Assembly (NCBI GenBank): GCA_947303825.1 | Contig: CAMYZK010000139.1 | Location: forward strand, 1-6,847 | Source: an uncultured Prevotella sp. | GTDB taxonomy: Bacteria > Bacteroidota > Bacteroidia > Bacteroidales > Bacteroidaceae | Direction of reading: 5' to 3' | Length of the DNA: 6,847 bases | In this document: one piece after another, positions 5,819 through 6,847 of the stretch | How positions within the stretch are numbered: position 1 is the first letter of the stretch | Layout: each line of letters begins with the position of its first letter | Notes under the pieces: generated by a model | What the model saw: only the letters and a program-made list of their open reading frames with translations | What the model was told of the DNA's origin: nothing | Database searches by the model: none | Position numbers and translations under genes: made by a program

Positions 5819-6847
5819 ATGAAGAAAATCTTCATAGCACTTCTACTGCTACTTCTTTCCCTGACAACGCCTGTCATGGCCTCTCACCGTTGCCTTGTGG
5901 TAAAGGCCGGCGACGTGCAAAGCCTGCTGCAAACACTCGACGAGGCCAACAAGCTCAATGCCGACACCTTGTCAAAGAGGCTTTTCGTCCTTATCCCCGA
6001 CGGTGTCTACGACCTTGGCGAGCAGGCGCTCACACCCATCCTGGGACACAATATCGCCCTTGTGGGTCAGAGCATGGAGGGCACCATTATCAAGAACGCG
6101 CCGCCTGTGAAGAACGAGGGCATAGGCAAGACGGCTACGCTGCTCAACCGTGGATGGTACACCTACGTACAGGACTTGACCATCCAGAACGCCCTTGACT
6201 ACTATCACAGCGGGCCTGCGGGCCGTGCCGTCTGCTGGCAGGACAAGGGGCACCGTGCCATGTTCAAGCGTGTACGCATGCTTTCCTATCAGGACACTTA
6301 CTACAGCCATAGCGAGGAGTGCCAGCATTATTTTGAAGATTCGGAGATTCATGGCACGGTAGACTTCATTTGCGGTGCCGGTGACGTGTTTTTCAACCGC
6401 TGCCTCATCGTCACCGAGAAGCGCAATGCCGACGGCAGCGGGCAGGACGTCATTGCCGCCCCTCGTACCTCAACCACAAAGTGGGGCTATGTGTTCTACG
6501 GGTGTACTGTCCGTAACGATATATCCTCCTTCCATTTTGCACGCGGATGGCATACCGCTCCCCGCTGCACGTGGATCAACACACGGCTAGAGTCGCCCGA
6601 GAAGCTCGAGCCAGAGCGTTTCGACCCATTGAGCATACGTTCGCCACGATGTGACTTTGGCGAGTATGGTACTAAAGATGCTAATGGAAACGACATCACA
6701 CCGCCCAATAATGTTGTACACATCAAGGGCTCTGAGGGTGAGAAGACCATTCAGACCACCCTCTCTGCCAAAGAAGCAGCGATGTACACCCTGCGCAACG
6801 TGTTCCCAGAATGGAAGCCAGACAAGCAGGTGCACAGTCTGGAGAAG
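5819..6847 (+). CDS. Exported CE8 pectinesterase-family protein, 5' part (3' end outside window)
   Basis: CE8 pectin methylesterases remove methyl esters from galacturonate in pectin, using two aspartates on a right-handed beta-helix. The frame is open from the ATG at 5819 to the window end (343 codons). A Sec signal peptide is clear at MKKIFIALLLLLLSLTTPVMA (1-21), with no lipobox cysteine. The early strand pattern IPDGVYDLGE (59-68) corresponds to the family's GvY-E region. YQDTYYSHS (157-165) holds catalytic D159, and IHGTVDFICGAGDVFFNRC (177-195) holds D182, matching QDTL and GTVDFIFG. FARGWHTAP (240-248) matches the GRPW region, keeping Arg242 and Trp244. The oxyanion glutamine of the usual GxQAVAL motif appears to be Arg136 (GRAVCW), so the protein is a divergent member and may act on an unusual esterified uronide. 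It has its own promoter and is divergent from the transporter gene. Confidence 0.9.
   Translation, partial: MKKIFIALLLLLLSLTTPVMASHRCLVVKAGDVQSLLQTLDEANKLNADTLSKRLFVLIPDGVYDLGEQALTPILGHNIALVGQSMEGTIIKNAPPVKNEGIGKTATLLNRGWYTYVQDLTIQNALDYYHSGPAGRAVCWQDKGHRAMFKRVRMLSYQDTYYSHSEECQHYFEDSEIHGTVDFICGAGDVFFNRCLIVTEKRNADGSGQDVIAAPRTSTTKWGYVFYGCTVRNDISSFHFARGWHTAPRCTWINTRLESPEKLEPERFDPLSIRSPRCDFGEYGTKDANGNDITPPNNVVHIKGSEGEKTIQTTLSAKEAAMYTLRNVFPEWKPDKQVHSLEK

Noticed and set aside
5686..6198. Plus-strand reading frame overlapping the divergent promoters and the start of the esterase gene
   Set aside because: The alternative frame from 5819 encodes a signal peptide and CE8 motifs, and this frame begins upstream of the esterase promoter.
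1..6847. CRISPR arrays, tRNA or rRNA genes, and insertion sequences with a transposase
   Set aside because: No regularly spaced 25-40-nt direct repeats, no tRNA-like cloverleaf or rRNA sequence, and no transposase motif was seen on either strand.

Overview
The window looks like chromosome from a Bacteroidales bacterium, most likely Prevotella/Segatella-like. This rests on the protein families (190-residue short-LID adenylate kinase, GH95 and CE8 enzymes with signal peptides), the lack of Shine-Dalgarno sequences, two promoters matching the Bacteroides TTTG / TAnnTTTG pattern, and spacers full of short period-7 repeats. The genus is an inference; no rRNA or other marker is present.

Layout. 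Positions 2-421 (+) hold the 3' part of hpt, a purine-salvage phosphoribosyltransferase. A 324-nt spacer (422-745) follows, with two period-7 repeat arrays, a GC-rich hairpin pair and an open 44-codon extension in frame with adk. Adenylate kinase (746-1318, +) is followed after only 5 nt by an 807-residue exported GH95 alpha-L-fucosidase/galactosidase-type enzyme (1324-3747, +). A hairpin separates this from a convergent 88-residue single-pass membrane protein (3787-4053, -). The next spacer carries a 133-bp inverted-repeat element with a strong inner hairpin and further repeat arrays. An MFS transporter with an extra C-terminal membrane module lies at 4299-5687 (-). It is divergent from an exported CE8 pectinesterase-family protein (5819 to the window end, +), which is cut off by the window. 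The transporter and the esterase share a 131-nt intergenic region with a recognisable promoter in each direction.

How they fit together. hpt and adk are housekeeping nucleotide genes. The GH95 enzyme and the CE8 esterase both carry signal peptides and would act on glycans outside the cytoplasm: one removes terminal alpha-L-fucose or L-galactose, the other methyl esters from pectic uronic acids. The transporter could import a product, but nothing in its sequence fixes its substrate. No SusC/SusD pair or regulator is visible, so this is not a complete polysaccharide utilisation locus as seen here.

The most interesting signal is a set of degenerate heptanucleotide-period arrays. Four are intergenic. 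A fifth lies inside the transporter reading frame, where it is translated as a Ser/Asn-rich loop between predicted helices 3 and 4. No clearly new multi-gene system is visible.
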